A stretch of DNA of 64,000 nt from Fabrea salina (lineage: Eukaryota; Ciliophora; Heterotrichea; Heterotrichida; Fabreidae): positions 62,001-126,000 of the forward strand of contig JALIHJ010000046.1 of NCBI GenBank assembly GCA_022984795.1. The letters run 5' to 3'. Position numbers and translations under genes: made by a program. The notes beneath the pieces are model-generated. The model was given only the letters and a program-made list of their open reading frames with translations. It was not told the origin of the DNA and searched no databases. Shown in pieces: positions 26,008-34,855 of the stretch; position 1 is the first letter of the stretch, and every line of letters starts with the position of its first letter.

Positions 26008-27054
26008 TTATGTAAGTTTTATCTTAGGGGGATCTGTTGTTATTCTATTAATCCAAAAATTAATGCAGGTTGGGTGGAAACTTGCTCCACAGAGTTTTGT
26101 TGGGTCTTCTACTGGGCAAAAGCAAATACTGCACAGAGTTTCTGAAGCAAAGCAAATCTTAGGAACTGAAGTTTCGAGTTTCAAGTAAGTTTCACAGTCG
26201 AACCAGGTTTTTTTGATTTCTTCACAGAGTTTAGCTAGTTCTGGGAACTCAAAGTACTTAATAATCTCTGAGACCCTTGCCCCCACTAAGTAAACCTGTT
26301 CTAGTCCTTTTGTGTACACACTAAGTTCTTCGTCTTCAATCCTTCTTAAAAAAGGTTTGAGTTTGGCAAGTATCTTTAAAGACTTTTTGAGTTCGTTTTT
26401 AACTGCATTAAGGACTCTAAAAGTTTCGTAGACAAAAAAAGACTGATGTGTTTTAATGAGGCTTTTGACTTTAGTGTAAATTTCAGCTTTGTTCACTTGT
26501 TCTATAGCTCTTTCTATGTCCACTGAACCCTTGACTTCTGGAAGTTTGAATTTGCTCCAAAAAAAGTCCTGTTCTTCAGAGTTAAGGCTCTCAGCAATGT
26601 CGCTAAGGCTTCTACCCTTCTCTTCGCTTAGCCACTTTTCAACTTCTTCTACGGTCTGGAGTTCTTTTTCAACAAGATTGATTGTGTTTCTGTATTGCAG
26701 AGCAGAATCATAGTCTTCTCTTTCAGCTGCCTGGGCTTTGAGTTCTTTGAGTTTTTGAATGTGGTTAAGTTTTTCGGCGTGCTGCATTGCCAAAAGGGCT
26801 TGATGAAGACGACCCTGGAAATACAGAGAGTAGGAAAGGTTAGTCATGGCTTCACAGTTGTCTATGTACTCCCAGGCACTTTTGCTGGGGCTGGGGGAAG
26901 GAAATTCCAAATCTGTGATTGAAGTTAAGTCTCCAGAAGGAAACACAAAGCTCTTCCTCACGATGGCTGGAGGCTGTGGAAAGGAAGAGCTTTCACTTAG
27001 TCCTAGTAAGTCTGGGTTTTTGACTGACTGGAACTCTGAAAAGTCATTTTCCAT
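26008..27054 (-). CDS. Synergin-gamma-like trafficking protein
   Basis: 348 residues. The N-terminus carries DFSEFQS, a DF-type motif like those that bind clathrin adaptors. The middle is helical. The C-terminus CSICFCPV...CGASFHPTCINFWIN, followed by PPKIKL, matches the zinc-binding end of gamma-synergin (C-x2-C, then YHATCANFWIN and PPGL in animals). Role inferred: AP-1-linked trafficking at the trans-Golgi/endosome. Stop abuts the C2-protein start; the gene starts 4 nt after the Polo kinase stop. Confidence 0.7.
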   Translation of the reverse strand: MENDFSEFQSVKNPDLLGLSESSSFPQPPAIVRKSFVFPSGDLTSITDLEFPSPSPSKSAWEYIDNCEAMTNLSYSLYFQGRLHQALLAMQHAEKLNHIQKLKELKAQAAEREDYDSALQYRNTINLVEKELQTVEEVEKWLSEEKGRSLSDIAESLNSEEQDFFWSKFKLPEVKGSVDIERAIEQVNKAEIYTKVKSLIKTHQSFFVYETFRVLNAVKNELKKSLKILAKLKPFLRRIEDEELSVYTKGLEQVYLVGARVSEIIKYFEFPELAKLCEEIKKTWFDCETYLKLETSVPKICFASETLCSICFCPVEDPTKLCGASFHPTCINFWINRITTDPPKIKLT

Positions 27055-27058
27055 TATA

Positions 27059-28600
27059 TTACTTTTTAGAGTTATGCATAAAGTTGAGTATGTCTTTTGT
27101 GTACCTGAGTCTCTTGCCTAGTTGGGTTGAGCCGTCTTGTATGTAGTGGGAAAGTTCCCCTGCCTCTGTTTCGCCTTTTTTATTTAAATACCAAACGTAC
27201 TTCATTTTGGAGGATATAAATATTTCGGACTGGTCTTGGAAGTAAACTTGCACGTCTTTGCTAGATAACCGAAACACTAGGGCTTTACTTGTTTTAATCC
27301 ACTTTTTCAGGTAAATGCCTACTTTGCCATTAGGGTTGCAGTTCTGGTTTTCGTCTTCAAGGCACTTTTTGAAGTGCTTCATTAAAGTAACCTTTTTAGA
27401 AATAACTTTGGGGTAGTCTTTTAAGGTGTACAAGTACTCACACTCAGTGCCTTCGTTGGTTATTGCATACTTGAACTTTCCGCTTTCCTCCATAACTGCT
27501 TTGGTGGAGTCGTTGAAGTAAACTCCCAACACTCCGTCACTTAACAAATAGCCTATTCCGTACTTAGAAGAGTAGTCAATCCACTTCATCAAAAACGTGG
27601 CACCAACTTTCAAGTTGGAATGCATAGGCTCTCTTTTGCGAGAAATGCTGCTTCTAGTAGGAGCAGTGTAGTTCTGCAGAAACTTTTCTGAAGGAGGAAC
27701 TGCAAGTGTGCTGATAGGCATACTAGGCGGAAGAGAATTCATTTTAAAGAACTCGTGCGACAGCAAGTAAGTAACTGGGGGTCTAGAGTTGGGGTCTAAC
27801 TGCAGAATAAGACTAATCAAGTGCTTGGCTTGAGGTGAAATGCCTTCAGGAAAAGAGTAGGTGTTTTTCCTTATGCGGTTGTAAGTAGTTTTGACATTGG
27901 AGGTTTCAAAAGGGGGCTTACCCGCTAAGAGAGTGTAAATAATGACTCCCACTGACCAAATATCTACAGGGTAAGAGTGGCCTTGTTTCTCTTCAAGGAT
28001 CTCTGGAGCAATGTAGTTAGGTGTTCCACAAATTGTGTGCCTGAGCTGGTTCTCGCGTTCTAATTTACAAGCAAGACCAAAGTCTCCTAGTTTCAACTGG
28101 AGTTTTTCGTTCAGAAACAAGTTACTGAGTTTCAGGTCTCTGTGAATTACGCTTTGCGAGTGGACGTACTCCAGGACCTCTAGAAGCTGGGCAACGTAAA
28201 ACTGCACTTCGAGCTCAGTAAGTTTCTTTCGGCGTCTGATGAGTTCACTCAGGGTTTCGTTGTTGCACAACTCTAATAAAATATACACGTTCTCAAAGTC
28301 CTCAAAGTATTGCTCGAACTTAACAATATTTTTATGACTCAAAGACCTGTGGATTTTGATTTCTGAATAAAGCTTTTGCTTAGTTCGTGGCTTCGTAAGG
28401 GTGGACTTGGGAATTACTTTGGCTGCGTATTTTTGTTTTGTGTGCAGGTTTTGCAATTCGTAAACTCTGGCAAACCCCCCTTTACCCAGGAGTCGCCCTT
28501 TAGCATACCTTCTAACCTGCAGTTCACCTTCTTCGTTAGTAATCTTCTGTTCTATGATTCCACACCAGTGGCTTTCAGCTTCTCTAGCTGTTAGTGACAT
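27059..28600 (-). CDS. PLK: Polo-like kinase
   Basis: 513 residues. The kinase domain, about 30-290, has LGKGGFARVYE, AAKVIPK, HRDLKLSN, DFGLACK and the activation loop HTICGTPNYIAPE; Thr in TICGTP is the expected activating site. Two polo boxes follow: about 330-415 (LMKWIDYSSKYGIGYLLSDG) and 425-505 (YLKKWIKTSKALVFRLSS). The arrangement is PLK1-type, for mitosis, cytokinesis or basal-body duplication. Complete in length and motifs. Confidence 0.95.
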   Translation of the reverse strand: MSLTAREAESHWCGIIEQKITNEEGELQVRRYAKGRLLGKGGFARVYELQNLHTKQKYAAKVIPKSTLTKPRTKQKLYSEIKIHRSLSHKNIVKFEQYFEDFENVYILLELCNNETLSELIRRRKKLTELEVQFYVAQLLEVLEYVHSQSVIHRDLKLSNLFLNEKLQLKLGDFGLACKLERENQLRHTICGTPNYIAPEILEEKQGHSYPVDIWSVGVIIYTLLAGKPPFETSNVKTTYNRIRKNTYSFPEGISPQAKHLISLILQLDPNSRPPVTYLLSHEFFKMNSLPPSMPISTLAVPPSEKFLQNYTAPTRSSISRKREPMHSNLKVGATFLMKWIDYSSKYGIGYLLSDGVLGVYFNDSTKAVMEESGKFKYAITNEGTECEYLYTLKDYPKVISKKVTLMKHFKKCLEDENQNCNPNGKVGIYLKKWIKTSKALVFRLSSKDVQVYFQDQSEIFISSKMKYVWYLNKKGETEAGELSHYIQDGSTQLGKRLRYTKDILNFMHNSKK

Positions 28601-28617
28601 GCTTTAATTTAAAGTCT

Positions 28618-29166
28618 TTAACGGAAAATAGGACCAGTTTTATATATACCTTCAATAGGAGTTCTGCAAACAGGGCACTTACCTGCTCCTTTGACTCCTA
28701 ATGCCCCTGCACAGTCTTCGCACACACAAACATGCTTGCAAGGCAGCACCAAAACTTCTTTTTCTTGACTTAAACAAATCACACACTGCTTTTCTTCTCC
28801 ATATAAATCTTCAAGGACATACAACTCAGTCCCTATAGAAACTGTTTGCTTCACGACTTGCAGTTGAGGTTCTGTAGTTAAGTAAGTAGAGTGCTTGCCT
28901 GTGGCTGTAGTTAAACTTAATTTAGTAGGGAGCTCTTCTAACTTGTAAGTTAAAAGATGAGAACCAGCCGGGAAGTCAGAGGCAATCTCCAGTTTTGCCA
29001 AGTGCAGTCTTAGGCGTCCGGTTTCTCTAAGTGAAAACTTAAAACTAAGTTCGTAAGTCCCAAGTTGAGTACTTTTAACTAGAATAGAGGACTTTTGTAT
29101 GTTTGCAGGGGACTTTACTCTAGTTACACTGGGGATTTTAGAACTTTTATCTGGTGAGTTTCCCAT
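28618..29166 (-). CDS. Mahogunin/RNF157-like RING E3 ligase
   Basis: 182 residues from ATG 29166 (MGNSPDKSS; Gly2 fits myristoylation, as in mahogunin). Beta-rich substrate domain in the middle, then a C3HC4 RING: CVICLSQEKEVLVLPCKH, then CVCEDC and CPVCRTPI. Domain order equals MGRN1/LOG2 ubiquitin ligases that act on membrane and endosomal proteins. An in-frame extension upstream would overlap the divergent SNARE gene and is unlikely. Starts 9 nt from that gene. Confidence 0.88.
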   Translation of the reverse strand: MGNSPDKSSKIPSVTRVKSPANIQKSSILVKSTQLGTYELSFKFSLRETGRLRLHLAKLEIASDFPAGSHLLTYKLEELPTKLSLTTATGKHSTYLTTEPQLQVVKQTVSIGTELYVLEDLYGEEKQCVICLSQEKEVLVLPCKHVCVCEDCAGALGVKGAGKCPVCRTPIEGIYKTGPIFR

Positions 29167-29175
29167 GAATATAAA
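29167..29175. promoter_or_regulatory. Nine-base divergent spacer
   Basis: GAATATAAA lies between the two start codons of the RING gene (-) and SNARE gene (+). Promoter elements for each gene must therefore sit inside the other's coding region. Confidence 0.5.
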
Positions 29176-29466
29176 ATGGCAACATACCAAGACTTCATCA
29201 AGCAACAAGACGACCAACTGGACGAGATTTCAGACATAGCTCAGCGACTCCAAGTTCAAGCAAGCACTATTAACCAAGAACTCCAGGACCAAAACGCCAT
29301 GATAAGGCAACTCGACACTGAAGTAGACATGAACCTTGAGAAAATGAACTTCGTGACGAAAAAACTAGCTAAGCTCATGAAAACTAACGACAGCAAAACC
29401 CTATGCACTATTTTGATTCTTTTAGGAATTTTAATAGTGCTGTTTATGTTGGTTTTTTACACTTAA
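29176..29466 (+). CDS. Short Qc-type SNARE
   Basis: 96 residues. One SNARE helix (about 14-70): QLDEISDIAQRLQVQASTIN, then ELQDQNAMIRQLDTEVD, with the central-layer Gln in NQELQDQN; a 20-residue C-terminal membrane anchor (LCTILILLGILIVLFMLVFY) follows. No N-terminal regulatory domain, so it is of the syntaxin-8/BET1-like short type. It should supply one Q helix in membrane fusion. Confidence 0.88.
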   Translation: MATYQDFIKQQDDQLDEISDIAQRLQVQASTINQELQDQNAMIRQLDTEVDMNLEKMNFVTKKLAKLMKTNDSKTLCTILILLGILIVLFMLVFYT

Positions 29467-29471
29467 TAATA

Positions 29472-30596
29472 ATGATTTTTTCTTCAGAAAGCAAAGAAGT
29501 TAAGCAAGTTCCTTTTGTTTCTAAGAAGCTCATTGAAGGGTACCAAAGAACCAAAAACACTTCTCAAAACATACTGAGTGCTGAGCTTCTAACCACTCAG
29601 GATATTTACGAAGTTCCTTGGAGAAACCTTACTGGAGTGGAGCACCTAGACACCAGTGCTTTTGCAGTTCACTTTCCGCACCAACAAGCACTAGTTGTCA
29701 AAGGGTCCCAAAGCATAGTTCAGGACTACTTTTCCTACTTAGTAAGTTCAGTTTTGCAAGTTAAAACTCCGCTTACTCGTTTGGTCCAGTACACAGACCC
29801 CGAGTTCAAACTTATGCTGAACTCTTTAAGAAGCAAAGCTTACTCTGACTTCTTTTTGGATAACAAGATTTCCAGGGAACTAGACAGGCCTTTTCTGGTA
29901 GTTATGGAGTACATTCCTAGTGCTTCTTTAAGGACTTTAGACAGAAACCAAATCTCTGAAGTATTTAGCAAAGACTCTGAAAGACTTAGGCAACTAGGAA
30001 ACACTCTAGCACTAGACTTGTTTTTGAATAACAGTGACAGAGTTCCACTTATATGGAACAACGAAGGAAACCCGAATAACTTTTTAGTAGAGTTTAAAGA
30101 AACTTTTGGAAACTTAGTTGCTATAGACTCCAGTTGTTTCTGCATCAGCAGCTCCCAAATGATGTACCAGGACTACTTAGAAAGGCTTTTTAACTATGTG
30201 AAAACAACTTTCGAAGACCTAGAAGAAATAATTAACGGAAGAACTTTAGGAAAAGTAAGTATTCAAAGCATGGACCCAGTGAAGGAGTTTTTTGAAAAGC
30301 ACTTAAGTGTGAGCTTGAGTAACAGCCAGCTGTTCCAAGTGCTCAAAGGAATGGTAAAAGGGTTCTTTGAAGTGTCCCAAGTAGAAGAAACCCAATTGCT
30401 AGAAGTTTACGAGTCCACTAGGCAGTACCCTTCTGAAGACAAACTAGGTTTTTGGCAAGCTGGAATGGCTTCTATCAACCTTGGGTTCTTAAGAGACACC
30501 AAAGCTATCATTGAGAAGCTAACTGACAACCACTCCGAAAACACCAGCTGGGTACTAAGTACTTACGAAAGCGACGAGTCTCCTTTGTACTATTAA
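29472..30596 (+). CDS. Actin-fragmin-kinase-like protein
   Basis: 374 residues from ATG 29472. The stretch LALDLFLNNSDRVPLIW-NNEGNPNNFL is the hallmark catalytic region of the actin-fragmin kinase family: NSDR gives the catalytic Asp, and GNPNN with the later AIDSS gives the metal-binding positions (family knowledge). A conserved lysine region is near VVKGSQS. The family phosphorylates Thr residues of actin in Physarum. The C-terminal 100 residues are helical and of unknown role. Begins 5 nt after the SNARE stop; an earlier in-frame start would overlap it. Confidence 0.75.
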   Translation: MIFSSESKEVKQVPFVSKKLIEGYQRTKNTSQNILSAELLTTQDIYEVPWRNLTGVEHLDTSAFAVHFPHQQALVVKGSQSIVQDYFSYLVSSVLQVKTPLTRLVQYTDPEFKLMLNSLRSKAYSDFFLDNKISRELDRPFLVVMEYIPSASLRTLDRNQISEVFSKDSERLRQLGNTLALDLFLNNSDRVPLIWNNEGNPNNFLVEFKETFGNLVAIDSSCFCISSSQMMYQDYLERLFNYVKTTFEDLEEIINGRTLGKVSIQSMDPVKEFFEKHLSVSLSNSQLFQVLKGMVKGFFEVSQVEETQLLEVYESTRQYPSEDKLGFWQAGMASINLGFLRDTKAIIEKLTDNHSENTSWVLSTYESDESPLYY

Positions 30597-30597
30597 C

Positions 30598-30855
30598 TTA
30601 AGTTATCCTAGTTTGTGTCACAGGCGAGCAGTTATTTTTGGTTACTGACTCGTCATCGTCTGAGAGTTCAGAAAGTTCTTCCAAGAGTCCTGTAATAGAC
30701 AGAACGTGGACACTTCCAGGCGAACTAATGAGAAAGCCACTGCTTAGCCCATGGGCAAAGGCTACTCTAGGCACGGCTGGCAAGGTGTTGAAATTCCTCT
30801 GTCTGCAAAGAGTAGTTAGTCTAGTGAACCTGCGAGCGTATGAAAACAACCCCAT
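30598..30855 (-). CDS. Small protein, possible mitochondrial targeting
   Basis: 85 residues from ATG 30855 (MGLFSYARRFTRLTTLCRQR). The N-terminus is Arg-rich, amphipathic and without acids, like a mitochondrial presequence; the C-terminus is acidic and Ser-rich. No family recognised. Its stop is 1 nt from the convergent kinase-like gene and its start 19 nt from the divergent basic protein, which supports a real gene filling this slot. Confidence 0.5.
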   Translation of the reverse strand: MGLFSYARRFTRLTTLCRQRNFNTLPAVPRVAFAHGLSSGFLISSPGSVHVLSITGLLEELSELSDDDESVTKNNCSPVTQTRIT

Positions 30856-30874
30856 ATTTTGATTTATTACAAGA

Positions 30875-31384
30875 ATGAACTTAAGAATGAGGTACCACAC
30901 TTCTGATTGGAAGAAAGTAGACGAGGATCACGAAGTGCTGTCTAGTTCCAGTGCTTTGCCCAGACTGAACAACTTAAACAATTTTCTTGAACAAAAAAGT
31001 CAAGAAATGAAAAGTAGCTACTGGAACGAAGACCTAAGCTTTAAAGTGCCTGAAAAATTAAACAAACTAGACTTAAGACAGAAGTACCTTGGCGCCAACT
31101 CAGGCTTCATCACTAAAATAAAACACTATGGAACCAACCAAACTTCTTTCAAACCCAAAACTCGAAACAACTCACTTATAAAAGCTGCTAACCAAGAAGA
31201 CAGACTTAAAAACCTTTACTACCACCTACACAAAAAGACTCCTTACAGAGATTCTAAAAGCGAGTTGGATACTAGATACCAAGACTTGCAGTCGAAACTC
31301 AAAAATTTGCCTCAACTAAATAAGTTCAAGACTTACTTAAAGTCTAAAAACTATAGAATCCCTAAGAGTTTACTTAATAAATAA
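30875..31384 (+). CDS. Basic protein of unknown function
   Basis: 169 residues rich in Lys, Leu, Asn and Tyr (DLRQKYLGANSGF, KNLYYHLHKKTPYRD). No signal peptide or span. Codon style matches neighbours and the ends fit the tight spacing (19 nt upstream, 7 nt to the convergent PKA gene). ATG at 30875 or 30887. Looks like the many basic structural/ciliary proteins of heterotrichs, but no family is recognised. Confidence 0.7.
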   Translation: MNLRMRYHTSDWKKVDEDHEVLSSSSALPRLNNLNNFLEQKSQEMKSSYWNEDLSFKVPEKLNKLDLRQKYLGANSGFITKIKHYGTNQTSFKPKTRNNSLIKAANQEDRLKNLYYHLHKKTPYRDSKSELDTRYQDLQSKLKNLPQLNKFKTYLKSKNYRIPKSLLNK

Positions 31385-31391
31385 TTTTCCA

Positions 31392-32423
31392 CTAAAAGTC
31401 TTCAAATAATCGATTAACAGCCTCACTAGCTGGGTTGAGGAAGCTAGGATCGTCTTCATACTCAACAAACGAACTTGTATCCAAAGGACCTCTTAAATTA
31501 GGAGTCCAAGGAGCACTAATTTCTTTCCTAAGCACCAAACTAAAGTCTACTCCTCTGAACCACTTCATTCCTTTGACTTCTTCAGCTCCGTTTTTGCTTC
31601 CTAAGCGTTTTTCCTGGTCAGGATTCAGCAGTTTCTTAATGAGTCTCCTTGCGTGCTTGTCTGTTTCACTAGGAAAGGTGTAGTTTCCTCTCATAATCTT
31701 TTTGTAAATCCTGAAAGGATTGTGGTCGTAAAAAGGAGGGTGGCCGTGAAGCATTTCAAAAATCAGAATGCCCAGGGCCCACCAGTCAACAGGCTTCCCT
31801 TGTCCTTCTGACTTGATGACTTCTGGTGCCAGGTACTCTGGAGTTCCACACAGAGTGTAGGACTTTTTATTGTTGCTCACGTCTTTACAAAACCCAAAGT
31901 CTGCTATCCTAACGTGGCCTTGTTCGTCTATAAGGATGTTTTCGGGTTTAAGGTCTCTGTAAATAAAGTTCAGGCTGTGAATGTACTCAAGGGCACAGAG
32001 TACCTCCGTAGTGTAAAAAAGCGCAACGTCGTTGGGAAAGTGGTGCCAAATGCGGAGCCGAGTGAAGAGTTCTCCTCCTGCAATGTACTCCAACAACATA
32101 TAAATACAAGCTGAGTCCTGGAAGCTACCGTGGCTGTGTAAAGTTTACAATTTAACTACGAAGGGATGATCCATAGACTCTAGAATCTTTTTCTCTGACT
32201 TGGAGTGCTCTACTTGTTTCAATCGGTAAAGGGATTCTTTGTTAACTATTTTAAGCGCGTACACAGAGCCACTAGAGTCAGATTTGAGCTTGCAAAGTAC
32301 AACTCGTGCAAAGGTTCCAGTTCCTACTTATACTTCACCTATAGTTTTGATGCAGTCAAAGTCTTCAAACCTCATTTCTTGTATTTTTGACTTTCTTTCT
32401 GTTGTTTTTTCATCAAATTCCAT
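31392..32423 (-). CDS. cAMP-dependent protein kinase catalytic subunit
   Basis: Exons 32339-32423, 32149-32323 and 31392-32133; introns GTGAAGTATAAGTAG (32324-32338) and GTAAACTTTACACAG (32134-32148); 333 residues. AGC kinase: MRFEDFDCIKTIGTGTFARV (the first intron splits a codon of the glycine loop), VYALKIVNK, VVKFHGSFQDS across the second splice, YRDLKPEN, DFGFCK, TLCGTPEYLAPE, and the terminal hydrophobic motif FEDF. Size and ends match PKA-C. It should be held by a regulatory subunit and released by cAMP. The first intron lacks the common GTA start. Confidence 0.94.
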
Positions 32424-32493
32424 TTAAGATTGCCAAATCCTAATTTATAATGTACAAGTAAAAAAACGACCCAAAAATGTCTGGTTATTTAAT

Positions 32494-33012
32494 CTAACAC
32501 CTTGTGCTTCTTCTTTGGAGACTTGTAATATAAGACTTGCGTTGAGAAAGACTTCTGGACAGAGTTCGTTTATTCAGGCTCACTAAACGATCAATGCAAG
32601 ATCTGCCAATTGTCTCAGTGTTGAGTCTACTGACCATTTGAGTTCGGTGCCTGGCATTTCTGTGGCTAGTAGGTGGCTTCTTTTTTAAAATGCTTCTGCT
32701 GTAGTGCTTTTTCCTTATGCTAGGTAAACAAGTTTTCCACTTAGAAACTTCACCAGTCTCTAAGTCTATATAGTCCCCGTCGAAGGTGAACTTTTTCAAG
32801 TAGAAGTTTAAACTAGGCCTGTAGTTTCCGTCACATTTCAGTATGTTGCTTTTAACTCTCCGGGCAGCATTTTCTAAATCCAAAAGTTTGCCGTGTGCAT
32901 TATTCAGAGTGTAATACTCAATTTCGTTAACTAAAACAAACTTGGAAAACTTAACTTTACTCAAGCTTTCAGCTTCAGGCAAAGCCACTTCGAGGTAGTA
33001 CATGTTTTCCAT
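32494..33012 (-). CDS. Unknown basic protein
   Basis: 172 residues. The N-terminal 85 residues look folded (MYYLEVALPEAESL, YLKKFTFDGDYIDLETGEV), the rest is Arg/Ser/Lys-rich and disordered (RTLSRSLSQRKSYITSLQRR). No motif recognised. Sits between two kinase genes on the same strand, 70 nt before PKA and 6 nt after the CaMKK-like gene. Confidence 0.65.
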   Translation of the reverse strand: MENMYYLEVALPEAESLSKVKFSKFVLVNEIEYYTLNNAHGKLLDLENAARRVKSNILKCDGNYRPSLNFYLKKFTFDGDYIDLETGEVSKWKTCLPSIRKKHYSRSILKKKPPTSHRNARHRTQMVSRLNTETIGRSCIDRLVSLNKRTLSRSLSQRKSYITSLQRRSTRC

Positions 33013-33018
33013 TTTAAA

Positions 33019-34119
33019 TTAATTAGGAGCTTCTTTGGACTTTTTTGTAGCTTTCTTCTTCCATTTCCTTCCGAAAAGTTTCTATCTAAAACTTACTGCC
33101 ATCACAAGTGTACGCATAGGCTTGATAGCCAAAAGTATTTCTTCTTGACTAGGAACTATTTCTTGTTTACAAGACCGGCAAAGAGGGTTGCAGTTTTTGT
33201 TCACCCAAGGGTCTTGCAGCAACTCGTGCATCTTAATGCGCCTTGTTGAGTCTTTTTCAAGCAGTCTCTGCAAAAGGTGCTTTAAGTCGTTCGGGATTTC
33301 TTCTGGAAAACTCAGCTCAAAGCTTTGAATAACTTCAAACAAACCTACTATGTTGTCAGACCAAAAAGGAAGTTTTTTGAAAACCATAGCGTACAAAGTA
33401 AGCCCCAGTGCCCAGATGTCTGCAGCTTTTCCAGAAAAGCTTTTGGTGTCTGGTGAGCAGCACTCAGGAGGGAAGAAGTGATAAGTGCCCACAGTTTTGC
33501 TTTGGGAATCTGAGTCTCCGAAGATCTGGGCTTGGCCGAAGTCACAGATCTTCACAGCCCAGTCGTGGTTAATCAGAACGTTTTGGGGTTTAATATCTCG
33601 GTGGACTATTTTCTGGCTGTGCAGGTGTTCTATGCCACAAACCATGTCACGGAAGCACTTTCTGATCTGTTCTTCAGTAAGGGAACTTGAAGCCCAAGGA
33701 AAGAAGAAACTAAAGGTCTCAGGGTCCCAGTCCATAACAGGTCCGTTGTCGCAAAAGTCCATGACCATGTACATTTTGTCCCCTTCGTCGTCGTCTATTA
33801 CTTCGTGAAGAGTCACAAGGTTGGTGTGTCTGATTTTTTTCCAAATAGCAACTTCTCTGGCTACGTCTTGCATAGCGTTTTTAACACTCATTCCTCCTTC
33901 TGGGTTCTTGAAGTACTCTCTCCTCCTCCTTAGTAAACCTTTATTGTATATTTTCAAAGCGTACTTTTTCCCATTGGATATTGCAAGTTTAACCTTTCCG
34001 TAGGCACCCTCTCCTAGGTTTTTAAGGATGGTGTACTGGTTCACAGTGGTGTTTCCGTTAGAATCTTTGCCTTTGACTGCTTCGTACGTTTCTTTCACAA
34101 AGTGTATTGAGCACTCCAT
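33019..34119 (-). CDS. CaMKK/LKB1-like protein kinase
   Basis: Exon 1 is 33097-34119, intron GTAAGTTTTAGATAG is 33082-33096, exon 2 is 33019-33081; 361 residues. Kinase motifs: LGEGAYGKVKLA, YALKIYNK, HRDIKPQN, DFGQAQ, and the long insertion (RRREYFKNPEGGMSVKN) after the lysine region typical of CaMKK-type kinases. APE is replaced by PPE in GTYHFFPPECC. The last exon adds a strongly basic end (FGRKWKKKATKKSK). It should phosphorylate activation loops of CAMK/AMPK-like kinases. Confidence 0.9.
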
Positions 34120-34125
34120 TCAAAT
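34120..34125. promoter_or_regulatory. Six-base divergent spacer
   Basis: TCAAAT is all that separates the start codons of the CaMKK-like gene (-) and the coiled-coil gene (+). The kinase has no other Met before its glycine loop, so its start cannot move inward without losing the domain. Confidence 0.5.
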
Positions 34126-34836
34126 ATGGCCAGCCGCAATGAATCCCTAGAAGACAGACTCAAGGACTTTAAACCAGTTGAAACTGAAACACAGTTCATG
34201 AACGATGAAGACCTCCACAGAATAATGACCAAAACTCAAGAACACAAAATGTTTATTGCAAGCTTAAAAGAAAAGCACCAAAAAAGGTCCCCAAAAACAA
34301 TTGAAGGCTATTTTAAGCAAATTCTGGAAAACTTGCAAGAACTAAATAAGCATTTGCTGGGAAATAGCATTCTTAAGTCCGAAAGCAAAGGGAAAGCTTT
34401 TGACGAAAACATTCAAAAAATCACTCAAGAAGTTAAGAAGTTAAAAAGGACCTCAGAAGACCCCCAAAACAAACACTTACCCAAAAAACTTTCAGAGTTC
34501 AACCAACTCAAAAAAGAAAACTCAGCACTTAAGAAAAAGATCCTCAAACTAGAAAGTCAACTCCAAAAACCCCAAAAAACTAAGTCTCAAGTTATTAAAA
34601 AAGCACCTGACGAAGGATTCAAAGAGAGTCTGAGAGAAAACAGCAAATTTATGAACCAAATTCAAAAGAAAATCAAAAGGTCCACAACTAAGTGCCTCCG
34701 CTTAAAAAAACAAACTGCTAAAATTCAAAAAGACTACAACTCACAAGACTCAAACGGCTCAATAAACAACGAGGGCCTTACAAAACTAGTTGAAAACTCC
34801 AGAAAAGAACTTGGAGTATCTATATTTAAATGTTAG
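34126..34836 (+). CDS. Coiled-coil protein
   Basis: 236 residues, Lys/Glu/Asn/Gln-rich, with coiled coil at about 85-155 (QLKKENSALKKKILKLESQL) and 165-210. No other domain. Same general style as the other charged coiled-coil genes here; function not recognised. Confidence 0.75.
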   Translation: MASRNESLEDRLKDFKPVETETQFMNDEDLHRIMTKTQEHKMFIASLKEKHQKRSPKTIEGYFKQILENLQELNKHLLGNSILKSESKGKAFDENIQKITQEVKKLKRTSEDPQNKHLPKKLSEFNQLKKENSALKKKILKLESQLQKPQKTKSQVIKKAPDEGFKESLRENSKFMNQIQKKIKRSTTKCLRLKKQTAKIQKDYNSQDSNGSINNEGLTKLVENSRKELGVSIFKC

Positions 34837-34855
34837 TCTAACTGAATAAATTAAA

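Noticed and set aside
26012-26027. Perfect-looking 16-nt intron (GTAAGTTTTATCTTAG, A at position 10) on the plus strand at the synergin/C2 junction
   Set aside because: Both genes here lie on the minus strand with conserved domains on each side; no plus-strand gene explains it. Probably chance, or a weak antisense feature.
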